Of a stretch of 64,000 nucleotides of DNA, positions 42,820-54,621 are shown in pieces. Made by a program: the position numbers and the translations under genes. This stretch comes from [Phialemoniopsis] sp. UDSM-2020. Its lineage: Eukaryota; Ascomycota; Sordariomycetes; Thyridiales; Thyridiaceae. A model generated the notes under the pieces. It did not search any database and was not told where the DNA came from. It was given only the letters and a program-made list of their open reading frames with translations. The DNA is taken from positions 5,265,435-5,329,434 of the forward strand of contig JAEILZ010000003.1 in the NCBI GenBank assembly GCA_018873225.1. Direction: 5' to 3'. The stretch's first letter is position 1. Each line of letters begins with the position of its first letter.

Positions 42820-44760
42820 TCATGTTGCAACTGCAATCCGGACACCTTGCATGTCTCCAGCTTGACGCCACTGCTCCAACTCCCTGATGTAGGCCACATG
42901 TCCACCCGGGTATCCTATGCCCCTCAGCCCTTTCATCATTTCTTCCTTACTAGCATTAGCCCCTTCACCCTCGCTCGTTACATATCCTGGTGTGCAAGTG
43001 GACACCGGGGCAGCGGCAGCAGCACCTTGAAGCACTCCCATGCTCCACTTCTCTTCTGCGTCTACCTCCGCCTCGACGGTGATGCGGTCTTTCCCATCTG
43101 CTCCTTGCTGGTCATGGGCCGTCCTTATTATCCATGCGGCGTGGGTGCTTATCACATCAAGAGGGTGGGCAAAGTTAGCCGTGGTGCCCACTTGGGATGG
43201 TCCGAATAGGAAGAGGTTTGGAAACCCGTTTGTCATGCAGCCGTGAAGCGTTGTAGGACCTCTCGACTTCCACTTCTGCGATAGGCTTTGGCCATCTCGT
43301 CCCACAATATCTACGCCGGCACGCATAGAAGGATCACCGTTGCCTTGACCGGGAGCTCTGTAACCCGTGCTCAGGATCAGCACATCGATAGGGTATCCCT
43401 TCCCTGCAACAATAAGTTCGTCAGCCGTGACACTGTCCACTCCCTTGCCACCAGTGTCAACCAGATGAACATTCTCTTGGTTGAAGGTCTGCAAGTAGGT
43501 GTCACTGAATGTCGGCCGCTTGCACCAAGTCGGATACCATGCAGTGAGGTTCTCGGCCGTCGTAGGATCCTTCACAATGCTTGCAACCCTCACGCGGAGA
43601 GCAGCGGCTCTTTCAGAATCTATTGCCATTATCTGGCCAATGTATTCCGGGATCTTGTCTGGCGGGGGAGGCTGATTATCAGGCCCGCCAAAAATGATGC
43701 GAAATGTCTTTGAGCGAGTCCATTCGTCATTCACAAGATTCTCAAGCTTGTCTTGGTTGGCCGAAGCGAGCACTGCCGCGAAGTTCTCCATCCGAGCCTT
43801 TTGCCATCCTGGCCGCGTAGCGATCTTCTCTGCCCATTCCTGGGGGTCTGTCGCCTTCTGCCCTCTGCCGTTGATCAAGGATGGTGTTCGTTGAAAAACG
43901 TAGAGCTCCTTGGCATATTTTGCCACCTCGGGCACGACCTGGATTGCCGTGGCACCGGTTCCAACAACGCCAACCCTTTTGTCCCTGAGCTTGTCAAGAA
44001 CTGGAAACGGCTCGCTGCTGAGACCACCGGTAACATTATAATCCCAGCGGGCCGTGTGAAACATTGAGCCCTGAAATCCGACTAGACCGGGTAGCTTGGG
44101 GACTTGAGGTCGCGGAAAGACGCCGATGGTGAAGTAGAAGAATTGAGCATTAACCCAGAGGACATTTCTGTCCTTGCCTTCTGGACCTCGTCCTTCAACA
44201 AGATCGGCCTTCCAATGATGGTGGCCGTCATCCCATTGTAGGCCGCTGATTTCCGTGCGATACACGATGCTGTCCTGCAGACCCCATTTCTTGACCAGCT
44301 CGACAAGGTAAGATCGGATCTCCACCCCAGAGGAGTATTTATGCTTGGGCACATAGCCGGTTTCTTCAAGCAGCGGTAGGTAAATGTAACTTTCACAATC
44401 ACAATGCAAGCCGGGGTATCGGTTCCAGTACCAGGTTCCTCCAATCCCACCCGCTACCTCGACCATGCGAATCTCTTCAGCTGAAAAGCCTTGTTGTAGC
44501 AACCTGATGGCTGCAAGAATGCCACCCATGCCCGCGCCGGCAATGAGGAATTTCGCTTTGTCCCCGGACCGTAGTCGCTGTGGCAGCGCATCCAATTCCT
44601 GATGATTGGCATAGGGGTCATCCGCAAGCTTGCGGAGCCGCTCGTCGCTGCTATAATGCAATTCTTGGAATTGCGACAGGCCATCGGCACGTTTACGTTT
44701 CTCCGCTTCGATGAAGTACTTCTGCTGCTCTGCAGGCATTGTATCAGAGGCAGATCCCAT
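42820..44760 (-). CDS. Type I Baeyer-Villiger monooxygenase
   Basis: A single exon of 646 aa from ATG 44760 (MGSASDTMPAEQQ). It has two Rossmann motifs, GAGMGG at 75-80 (FAD) and GTGATA at 267-272 (NADPH). Between them is the diagnostic BVMO motif FxGxxxHxxxW as FQGSMFHTARW at 229-239. GGTWYWNRYPGLHCDCES is the conserved FAD-side block. Type I BVMOs use FAD, NADPH and O2 to turn ketones into esters or lactones. The N-terminal extension of about 65 residues before the first Rossmann motif is typical of the fungal cycloketone and steroid monooxygenase group. No introns over 1.9 kb. It precedes an MFS transporter on the same strand, and AKR and SDR genes lie 4-8 kb away, so a ketone-degrading pathway is plausible. 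Substrate unknown. Confidence 0.94.
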   Translation of the reverse strand: MGSASDTMPAEQQKYFIEAEKRKRADGLSQFQELHYSSDERLRKLADDPYANHQELDALPQRLRSGDKAKFLIAGAGMGGILAAIRLLQQGFSAEEIRMVEVAGGIGGTWYWNRYPGLHCDCESYIYLPLLEETGYVPKHKYSSGVEIRSYLVELVKKWGLQDSIVYRTEISGLQWDDGHHHWKADLVEGRGPEGKDRNVLWVNAQFFYFTIGVFPRPQVPKLPGLVGFQGSMFHTARWDYNVTGGLSSEPFPVLDKLRDKRVGVVGTGATAIQVVPEVAKYAKELYVFQRTPSLINGRGQKATDPQEWAEKIATRPGWQKARMENFAAVLASANQDKLENLVNDEWTRSKTFRIIFGGPDNQPPPPDKIPEYIGQIMAIDSERAAALRVRVASIVKDPTTAENLTAWYPTWCKRPTFSDTYLQTFNQENVHLVDTGGKGVDSVTADELIVAGKGYPIDVLILSTGYRAPGQGNGDPSMRAGVDIVGRDGQSLSQKWKSRGPTTLHGCMTNGFPNLFLFGPSQVGTTANFAHPLDVISTHAAWIIRTAHDQQGADGKDRITVEAEVDAEEKWSMGVLQGAAAAAPVSTCTPGYVTSEGEGANASKEEMMKGLRGIGYPGGHVAYIRELEQWRQAGDMQGVRIAVAT

Positions 44761-45610
44761 GATGAAGGAATGTGTCGATGCAGCAGACAAGGTAGCGATA
44801 TCACACGGTTCGGCAAGTAGAGAATACGAAAGGGGTATAGGTTGTGTATGTTTTGATCAATGGTACAGGTTTTGCGAGAAAAGTCCTGAGCTGGCATTCT
44901 TTTCTTCTGGGTCGTCGGTATGAGCTCCGCCGGATCAAGCAAACCAATTCGAATGAACCAGGATCATACACATCCCTTTGATGAAGCCGCGTTTACCATT
45001 GGTTGAATAGTGCCGATAATCCGAAATCCCAGCGTCCGCGACCTAATGACACCTCAATGGGCGAGTTCGCATGATCGGACCAATCTTGGACTCCGTTGAC
45101 TCCACTTCCCACATCCAGATCATCACAGCCAAGAACCCCTCTTGCTCTATCACGCGCTGCCTTTATAAGTGACAGCAGAACCCCTATATTAGTTCAGATA
45201 CAACCCTGTGATCAGTCATAGCACGCATCAGCAACACGGCCAATTCCTTTCAGTATCGGAGAGAATATTTCATTCACGCGACTCAAGTCAACACATGTGC
45301 TAAGCGACCAGACGGGGTTACGGTGTTTTGACTTGCCGTCATGCGAGTGCGGCAGGTTACAGTCTGCTTCGATGCGTACGATGCAAGGTGATGCAGTGGT
45401 CGTATAGTCGTATTCGTTTTCGTACACCTTTCCAAGACAGTACAAACACCATGAGATCGACACTGCATTTTCCCACACGAAACGTCGGTCTAATTACTCG
45501 GCGCGCGGCAAACGGAAGACCAATTGACTAGCTAGCTCGGGCTTCTCCAATATTGACCTGTCCAGATTCACTAAGATGACCTGATCACAGATGTTTGTCC
45601 TCGCTCGCTT
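44761..45610. other. Intergenic, BVMO promoter
   Basis: Upstream of the BVMO and downstream of the MFS gene, both on the minus strand. A minus-strand TATAAA lies near 45167, about 400 bp before the BVMO start, rather far for a core promoter. No gene supported. Confidence 0.4.
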
Positions 45611-47779
45611 CTAGTGAGCAAATCTGAAGTCCAGTCGTCTGCTTCCTTGCAGCTTGGTGTTTCGGATGTAATGATTTTGCTCCTCCTTGGACATGCCATT
45701 CCAGATTCTATCTCTCTGCCTGTTCCTCCACGTGTAGTACGCCTTGGTAAAGAGGAACAGGACGATGGCAACCAGGTTGATGGCCAAGAGATTTCTGTTG
45801 CCCCGGCGGTACAGAGGTTTGTCATCATTACGGTAGATGTTGGCCCCGATGATGTTTCCGAGTTGCACGGACATCTGGGGCGATCTGTTAATATCTAGCC
45901 GTCACAACTTGCCAGTGACTGCTAATGAACTTGGCGGAATCAAGGACAGCTTACATTATAGAGGGCGGCCGAAACGGATCGAGCACCAACATTGTTCGAG
46001 TTCCTGGATGTCCACGCTACCAATATGGCATCTAGTGAAGCATATTAGCGTTGATACTGAAGTGTTAGGGACGAGTTAAGACATACGGCAGTATGGGTAT
46101 GACAGAAGAACCATCACAACTCCATATGTACCCCACTTGTCGACAACGACGCCGGGCCAGAAGGCGAGCGCGATGACACACGGCAGAGTCCAGACGCTTT
46201 GTATCATAGCGACAAAAGTTCGCTCGTTGAGATGATGTGATAAGCGGGTCAGGAGAAGAAGCGTAATTATGTGCGCCACACTCTATACACAAGTAAGTCA
46301 GCTACTCATCCTGTCAAGGCTACACTGGCTAGATGAACCTACCGATGGAATGGTCAGGAGATTGGTGTTGAATGGGTTGAACCCCAGAGATCTTAGAGTT
46401 AGCGTCAGATAGGTCGACGGTGGTGTCTGTGGGATGTACACAACAAGACCCAAAGCGTATAGCGGCCACAGGTCGTAATCCTTGAGCGCCTCCCACAAGC
46501 GCTTGGGCGTGATGGCCTGGCGGTTGTGCATGTCGCCCTTAGATGGGTCGTCGCGGAGGACACGGTTGACGACTATTGCGACTTCACGGTCGGTGAACCA
46601 GCCGTTGGGACGGTACCAAGTCTTTGTCTGGACGGCCGAGGCGGGCATGAGGAAAAAGGATGCGATGCCCACGAGCAAGGTGATCAGGCCTTCGACAAGG
46701 AACAGCCAACGCCAACCGCCCCAGCCGTTGACGCCGCGGAGGCGTAGAAGGGCGAACGCTAGTAGAGAGGTTATGATCGTCGTGGTGGAAAGAGCTGTCC
46801 AGAAGTAGCTAATAAGACCATGTTAGCATGTCCCAGAACAGGGGTGGCGCATTCAAACATACCTGAGGCGCACAGGCAGCTCCCGAGATGTATAGAAATA
46901 GGACAACCACAGGACGATATCGGGTATAAATCCACCCTAGTCGCGTCAGCATTTGTGAGAGCATAGCTGAAGACTTGTCTTACTTCGAGCAGACCGAGGA
47001 GGCTGCGGCAGCAGAGAAAAGACGTCCTACCGCTCAGTGCGCATTGCGAGGCGGCGACAATAGACCACAGCACCATCTGCATGGGAATCCACCTGTCGGG
47101 TCCGATCTTCTTTGATACTAGCTGGGACGGTAGTTCCGCGATCAAGAAAGAGAACAGAAAGACAGTCCTCCCATAGTTGTAGTCTAGCAAGCTGTCAGTG
47201 GAAATGCCTCTTGGGACATTGGGGCTTATGAATTGAACTACTCACCATTCGTAATCATGCCGAGGTCATCAAGTAGATTGTCCGCTAGGGCCTGCTCGAG
47301 GTTGCCTCGGTCAACTTGGAGTCCAAAGAACATGACACACTGTAATCAAGCAACACGTCAGTAAAGACTTCGTGTCGATTGCGCGCCAATGAGATACGTA
47401 CTGCCCAAAGGCATACGCGCCAGTCAAGTTTGCGGACGATTCTCTTCTCCTCCTCAGGAGTCCAAGTGAGTGTAGGGTCAAAGACATGCCGACACTCGTA
47501 GCTCGAGTCTTCGTAGGTCTGCTTCCACCTTGCGGCGACCTCGGGGTCCGAGAATGGGTTCTTGTGGTCCCAAGCCTCTTCTTCTTCTGAGCTGCTCGGG
47601 TCCCCTAATGGTGGAACAACGGGAGTGTTGCCGGCGTCGAATGCTCCGAACTCCTTCTGGTCCGCCGAAGTTCTAGAGGAATGGGCATTGGCAGCCATGT
47701 TTACTTCTTCAAGGAGTGGTTCTGACTCCGAAACAAGTTCGTAAGTCTCAGGCGAAGAAGAGGAGCTGTGCGATGACAT
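45611..47779 (-). CDS. MFS transporter, allantoate/anion permease-like (ACS family)
   Basis: Eight exons: 47779-47402, 47339-47246, 47183-46984, 46936-46863, 46808-46343, 46282-46087, 46031-45955 and 45874-45611, giving 582 aa in frame. The start is 47779 (MSSHSSSS). After an acidic N-terminal tail of about 110 residues come [20 protein letters not shown] and [23 protein letters not shown], the classic start of Dal5/Tna1-type permeases. [20 protein letters not shown] and [13 protein letters not shown] are further family marks. The C-terminal [20 protein letters not shown], then the [12 protein letters not shown] tail, is typical. Members take up organic anions, vitamins or ureides. It shares strand and proximity with the BVMO and could import its substrate (inferred). 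An AT-rich core promoter (47821-47840) lies just upstream. Confidence 0.9.
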
Positions 47780-50700
47780 CTTGAACTGCAAGAACCACGG
47801 ACAGAGATTTGCCGTGCTTCTTATATTAATTATATTTAATGGAGACGGACACCAATGAGGGGTGCTCCTGGGATGACCAAATTTTGGACGTCGAGGACGT
47901 GATGCGAATTACTTGTTGCGAGAGGCGTCAACCCTGGCAACCCCCACCCTCCGTTGCCCCATTGCCGGTAGTTTAGTCCCAGAATGAATGAGGCGAGGTG
48001 GTGACAAAAGTTACAAGTGACCGAATCTGGGAGAACTGTCATGGGTTTGAAGATGATATTCTCGATTATTGCGAGATACCGCGGCCAGGAAGATGGCGCA
48101 ACCGTGGGGGGTCCCTACTCTCGGAGCTTTTTGGCTGAACGGACATCTGATATGGTACAATCACACCATAAGCTGGTGTCATATTTGCTTGATGCATGTC
48201 GGCGTGCATCTGGTTGCAGATTGAGAACACTTCAACGCAAGTAGCTGTAGTCTTGACTTTCAGAATTATCTATGGCGCACAACAGAGCTACACTTCCATC
48301 CGAAAGAAAGGCAAATACCGATAAGAGCTTCTGAAACCCATCACGAGCAGTTGAGTAACATTCTTGGCCTCTGGGCAACAAAATGCCGTCTCAGGTGCCG
48401 AGCTCATCAATGCCAAAACCTGATATACCCCTCAGATAAGCTTTGCGGGTACCGTGCTGTTTGGGGAGCGCTTTGTCGTTTGGCAAGATGCGCGTGGCAT
48501 GACGCCATCCGCGCACACCTTCGGTGGCTCCGTTTACGTTATCAACACCCTGGACTTTCATCTCCCGCACCAATTCATCCAGCAGCGACGTTCAAACTTT
48601 ATACGTGCGTCGAATTCAATACCGAGTGTCTCTCTGACCCCAGCTATACAACTCCAACGCTTTAGTGGCTTCTATTCTCTCGTTCTCGACATAATGCGAC
48701 AGTAGAAAACACACAACCTTAGTTAATTGCCTGTCTCAGCATGATTTTCGAAATCAAGTGAGAGTGGTAAAAGTGTTCAGTAGTCAGTTCACCATCATGG
48801 AAATCTGTCAAGACTAGGAGTTGCCTTGAAGCCGAATATGGCAAACTAATGCATGGTGCTACCTGGATCTGGCAAGGCTGTCTTGCTGTGAAACTTACCG
48901 CCAGGGACACATCTAATTTCTAGCTTGAATTTCTGTGTGTTTCTTTTCTTCTTCCAAAGATGCACTGATATGCTCACCGGGAGAAACAAGACCTCATTGA
49001 GCTTTGGAAGCGATGTCCTTGTGGGACACTGCTCTGGAGGCAGCATAGATAGTATTGAGTCTGCCAAGTCGACTTCTTCAACTCGCAGCACCCAAAGAGG
49101 TGATGCACGGCGTATTAAATAGTTTCCCGCTGGGGTCGAGCCGTAATGCGGACTCTAGACATATGGCCTTTGGAATATGGTGATAATAAATCTAGGCTTT
49201 GTTTTTGTTGAGACCCAGTACCACCAAGGGTGCATAGAACACTATGATCTGAGATCATCCCCTTTGAGTCCTCTATACTTCCGTCTGTCTCTTCTTTTGA
49301 CACGTTGGGGATCATTTAAAACCTGCCAGGTCAATCGTGCGAACATCAGCTGAACGGGATTTTGAGAGGAGATATGCTGAAGTTCTGCAAAAGGCTGTTC
49401 GTCTTTGCTTCTGTTGCACGGGTGTCACTAGTGCTGCCGGCAACAGTTCTCGTAGTATTCTGTTCTGAGACAAAAGTGCAAGAGAGACTTTATTGGGATG
49501 TACTCAGGCTGTCACTGTCACTGCTGCAATGAAGCTCTAATTTGCACCCGGACCTTGTCCACAGCGACCGGCGAATCATTCCAACTGATCGACTCTACGA
49601 GACTGCTGGCTCTGTCGTCACACAATGCAAGACCTGTAGCTCAAGAGACTCGTGTCGTACAAGTGACAAGCCTAGGCATTCCTTCCTGCTGCTCAATGCT
49701 CATCCTGGATCATAAGGTGGAAGAGAGTATTAGGAACACCAGTGCTGTGACACTCACACTTTTCACCCTATCTACGGCACAGAACTAGTTTTGCAGCCGA
49801 GTGCCCCGTCCTGGTGTACTTGGTGTCCTCCTTCTTGGCGATATCATCTTGACTGGCAACTAGGTGACCTTGACATACTCGCGAGATGCGTGCAGCGTGA
49901 TATGGTCAATTCTCCTTCCGCGGATAAGTCCCGGCGGCTGCGGCACATTGTCAACGCCCATGGACCAAACCTTGGCTTGCCGGATTTCGACTCCCCCGAC
50001 AGCCGCAGCAATCGCGCTTGAGACGACTCAATCCCCTGTTCACGGTCGGCTACCACGAATACAACATGCACCGCGCGTCTGGGTGCATGCAGCCTCGAGC
50101 ATGAGCATCCGCAGGTGGGCGTTGCGGCCGTTGTGGCGACGCCCACTTCCGGCCCGTACAAACCCGATCGTCGGGTCGACACATGGCGACTCTACACGAT
50201 CCATTGCAACGCTATTGTACACAAGACGATCACTTATTGCCGATCCTTAGCTGTCGCCACGTTGTGGAAGTCGCATGTCCTCGATGAAAGCGCCCAAGGG
50301 TCCAAGAGGTTCAGGGTGCGACAAGATCAGCGGGAAGCACGGGCACATCTGTCCCGGATCGTGCGTTGCATGTGGCCCTGGAATGGGAGAACAAGTCAGG
50401 GATTCGCCCACAGGCTGGTGGAATTGACGGTGCGACAGGGGGGGCCAAGTCTGCAAGAGTCAAAGCAAGAGTCAAATGTCATTCGGGCCGACTGTCGACA
50501 CCCTGTCCACACCTTGTACTCCCCCACATGCATGCGGGGTGGGAGGATCGCCTGCCAGAATAGGCATCTTTGGGGGGTCGATTCGGTCCAAGTGCTCACG
50601 AAGATATATCTTAGGTCAGCTGTGCTCATTCGAGCTCTTTCTGTCCTGTCAGGATGGCGCGTAGCTCATATCGAAAAGTTCACCTGTTCTGGCTCGTAAG

Positions 50701-52028
50701 GAGCCGACTGCCCGATGACCAGCGCTTGGAAGCGCTCCTTACGAACTCCGACAAGAGAATGCGGCACACCTCGAAGTCCGGAATGTGGCGGACAGGATCT
50801 TGATGGATGGTCAACATGAGCGATCGGATGGTTCCTGCTACGGCCTGATACCTGAACTCTGAACTGGCCGGTGCGAATGATCAGGTTCAAGAGGACGTAC
50901 TGTGACAGCAGACGTCGCCTCGATCGGTCTTTCAGCGCCGCCTGGGAGATTGCCCGAGTTATCTCGGGCTGCACAGATGACCTGGAACACCACGCGCCGT
51001 CAGCTCGCTTGAGTTCTGGTCGGGCTGATGGCATTTTGCATCAGTGAGTCTACATAGCGCACTAGACTAGAACACCTGCACCCAGAAGGCGACACATGCG
51101 CTCCAGTCGCCTGGCCAGATGCAATGACGAGACAACGGGTATGATGTGAACTGGGGATGGAGCGCGTAACCGACCCCGTCATTGAAGGTTAGAGTAAGGT
51201 AAATCTGTACAAGTTACCCCTCGAGACGTCGTGGTGGAGTCGTGTTTGCCAGTCCTTACCTTGACGAAGTTTTTCTACTCCGTAGTCTTCACGCTGGTGC
51301 CATTTCAGGGGCCATATCTCGAGTACTCGAGCAAGTCTTCTCTCCAAGGCATTGTTTCACAATTAAGCAGACGATGAAACGTGCTGTAGCTACTGAGCGC
51401 ACAACATCTTGGCAGCCAGGCACAGGCGAGTACCCGCCGAACCGCCTTCAGGTGGATAGGTTGACACGGCGGGCGCGTGCAAAAGACGACTTCGTAGTCA
51501 GACTCGTCCTGCGAAGCGAGTTGCGAACAGGTCAGAATCGGTCGACAATGCGCCGAAGTAGACGCCAGCGTACTCTTCAATTACGCGACGCGTGCGGCTT
51601 TTCCAGGCCAACACTCGGCCCAACGCCTCGACGCCTCTTTGGTGCATGCCGTAGAACGCGTAGAACGGGTCACTAGCGACCGTTGCGCCAGTGTCCTTGG
51701 CAGGAGTGCAAAAGCGACGAAAACTCGGTCGTGCTGCCCGGGGGTATCGCTGCCGTAGGAGCCACGGCCCTGAAGCTGTCGCCAAACAAGGGCTCGACGC
51801 CCAGTCCGCGCGCCTAACCTCATCTGCTCCACCCCTGACGGGACGTTGCCCTGCATGTGGAGAACCTCGGAGGAACACTGCCAAGGCGGGGTTAGCTCGT
51901 GCTTGTTCTACGGTCTTGTCTTTCACTCCAAGGAAACTCCTCCAGTCAGCATCGGCGGCGGTTCAGGAGCATGGCCGCTCGAGAGCCCATTGGGTCGGCT
52001 ATGTTACTGGCTCATTTGCGAAACCCGA
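47780..52028. other. 4.2-kb gene-poor stretch
   Basis: No supported gene, RNA or mobile element. Bases 47821-47840 are the AT-rich core promoter of the MFS gene. Frames of 100-195 codons at 49864-50250, 50115-50699 and 51498-51926 (minus) have no family features and overlap in several frames, as expected of GC-rich non-coding DNA. The stretch could be a decayed element or regulatory DNA. Confidence 0.45.
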
Positions 52029-52170
52029 CCCCAGCTCGACACGAGTACTCCGTCAGTAGTCCACCCCAGAGAATGCGAAATCCTCGCGGGGAGAATAAGC
52101 AGACGCACCACTCGGTGTTATCTAACCCGCTGTGGGTGCGCTCGGCGCCTTTACCCCAAATCTACCCCAG
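52029..52170 (+). promoter_or_regulatory. Cluster of CreA-consensus sites before the sugar transporter
   Basis: Matches to SYGGRG on either strand lie at 52029-52034 (CCCCAG), 52064-52069 (CCCCAG), 52086-52091 (GCGGGG) and 52165-52170 (CCCCAG). All are within about 310 bp of the start codon. CreA-type carbon repressors bind this consensus, and clustered sites are the functional ones. Repression by glucose is inferred. Confidence 0.4.
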
Positions 52171-52334
52171 GCGGGTCTCACCTGCAAAAGGAAGGAGGGC
52201 AGAGTACGGGAGTACTGAAAAAGAATGAAAAGCGGCAGCTTCCCGGCCGCTCTCATGTCTGCTCTCCTTTCTCCCTCCTCGTAGTCGACTCCCACACTAC
52301 ACCTTCTCGATACAGGCAAACAGCAGCCGACAAC

Positions 52335-54177
52335 ATGAGCCAACCTGTCGATTCCAAGGCGGAGGGCCTCGCGCCCGCAGAGATCGAGGCTCCTCCGGTG
52401 GTACATACCGCCGACCTCGATGAGAAGGCAGGCTTGAAGGACTACAAGGCGGATGCCATGGAAGCTGAGCATGCCGAGCACAACATGACCGTGCTTCAAG
52501 CCGTCAAGGCCTACCCTATGGCTACGTTCTGGGCGTTTGTCATGTCTTTCTGCATTGTAGGCACCCTTTTTGCCGGAATATTCATCCGCCGGGGAGGGGA
52601 CGCACAGCTAACGCCAGACACAGATCATGGAATCCTACGACGTTTTCCTCATGGGCAACTTCGTCGCCTTGCCTTACTTCAAAGAGAAGTTCGGAATTCA
52701 ACACGGTACAGAGATGGTTATTGAGACCAAGTGGCAATCCGCGCTTCAAGTGTCTGGGCAGCTCGGTGCCCTCATCGGTGTCTTCGTCGCTGGACCCCTG
52801 ACCAGCCGCATCGGATACCGCTGGGCGACCATCACCGGTTTGATGCTTCTGAACGTCTTCATCTTCTCGTTCTACTTCGCCGAGTCGCTCGCAGTGATGT
52901 TCGTCGCCCAACTTCTCGAAGGTGTTCCATGGGGCATCTTTATTGCCAACGCTCCGGCGTACTGCAGTGAGATCGTGCCCATCCAGCTTCGCGCGCCTTG
53001 CACCCAGATGTTGCAAATGTTCTGGGCCATCGGCAGTATTATCGTCGGTGCCGTCACCTACGTCTACAACCCTGTTCAGCATCCCGAGGCCTACAAGTAC
53101 GTTTTCACCTCCTCGACGCGCTCGCTGCTGATTCGCTAACCTCGTGAACCAGGATTCCCATCGCTCTTCAGTGGATGTTCCCTACCCCGCTGGCGATCCT
53201 CATGTTCTGCGCACCCGAGTCGCCTTGGTGGCTTGTGCGAAAGGGTCGCCTCGAGGAGGCTGCCCACTCTGTCGAGCGGCTTGGACGCAAGTCGAACGTA
53301 AACTCTGGCGAGACCGTCGCCATGATGCGTCGTGTCGTCGAGCTCGAAAAGGAGACCAAGGACCCCAGCTTTGCTGAACTGTTCAAGGGCACTGACCGCT
53401 ACCGTACCCTCATTGTGTGCGGTGTCTACGCCGCACAGAACCTTACGGGTAACCTGATTGCCAACCAGGCTGTCTACTTCTTCCAGCGTAAGTGGCAATT
53501 TTAGCACTGTGTCCACAAGCTCTTGCTGACCTAGTTTCAGAGGCCGGTATGGACGACAACACCGCATTTGCCATGGGTCTCATCACCTCCGCCCTACAGA
53601 TGATCTTTGTCATGCTCTCGTGGATCCTCACCACGTACTATGGTCGACGTGATATCTACGTTTGGGGCTCGGCCGTTAACACTATCTTGCTCATTGCGCT
53701 CGGTATTGCGGGCTCTGTCGGCAGCTCCGATGCAACTAACACGGCCGTCGCATCCCTGGGTCTCATTGTCTCTGTTCTCTTCACCCTGGGTCCTGCCCCC
53801 GCCTCCTGGGTCATCATCGGCGAGACGTCAGCTATCCGGCTTAGGCCCCTCACCACCGGTATCGGCCGTGCCTCATACTACATTGTTGAGATTCCTTGCA
53901 TTTTCCTGGCTAGTTACATGCTCAACCCTACCGTAAGCTCTGCAGCTTCTAAGATCGTGGCCGTGATAATCGCTAACCTAAAGCACAGGGCGGTAACCTC
54001 GCCGGCAAGTGTGGTTACGTCTGGGGCGGCACTGGTCTGTTCTGCCTGATCTGCGCCTGGATCTGGCTTCCGGAGATGAAGGGTCGATCCTACCGTGAGA
54101 TCGACATCCTGTTCAAGCGCCGCGTCCAGGCCCGCAAGTGGAAGGACACTGTGATCGACCCCGAGGACGACGAGTAG
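52335..54177 (+). CDS. MFS sugar transporter, maltose/alpha-glucoside permease-like
   Basis: Five exons: 52335-52556, 52624-53096, 53153-53487, 53541-53932 and 53989-54177, giving 536 aa. Twelve hydrophobic helices follow a 60-residue cytoplasmic tail. Family marks are IMESYDVFLMGNF in helix 1, RIGYRWATITGL, EGVPWGIF, the sugar-transporter motif PESPWWLVRKGR, TTYYGRRDIYVWG and PEMKGRSYREID at the end. The order is that of the fungal alpha-glucoside:H+ symporters (MAL-type). Exact sugar uncertain: maltose, trehalose or another oligosaccharide. Upstream CreA-like sites suggest carbon catabolite repression. It converges on the TRP-like channel gene. Confidence 0.91.
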
Positions 54178-54621
54178 ACGTGTTGGTGCGTGCGCAATCG
54201 GTCCGTTGGCTTGACGGGCCTCGCGTCTGGCAGGCATCTAAACATCGTCTTTGGAAAGCCTTCGTTGTTCGCATTTGGGTATTGTTGAACCTCAACAGCA
54301 CCAAGTTGATGACGTCTGGGAAGGATCTTCTAGTACCAGGCAATTCTGGCGTAGGGTCTGTTCATGCTATCACATACAACCATTTCGAGCTAGTCACGGT
54401 TTCCTGGTCCAATGCATCTTCAGGCTTGTAGCAGCCTTTTCGAGATGATGTCTGGCCTGGTAATAGATATGATCAATCCTACAACGCCTTTTTCTTCATG
54501 CACTGCCTCGTGGCACATCAGTAAAGTGATACTGTGCTCTTGTATTGATACCGATACAGCTTTTCCATATAGCTATTTGTTGTCATTTTATGCTCATAAA
54601 TACACTGGCAGTAACCGGTCG
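54178..54621. other. Intergenic between convergent genes
   Basis: 3' ends of the sugar transporter and the TRP-like gene. No feature seen. Confidence 0.45.

Noticed and set aside
51498..51926. 142-codon minus-strand frame
   Set aside because: No recognisable domain; overlapping frames of similar length exist on the other strand.
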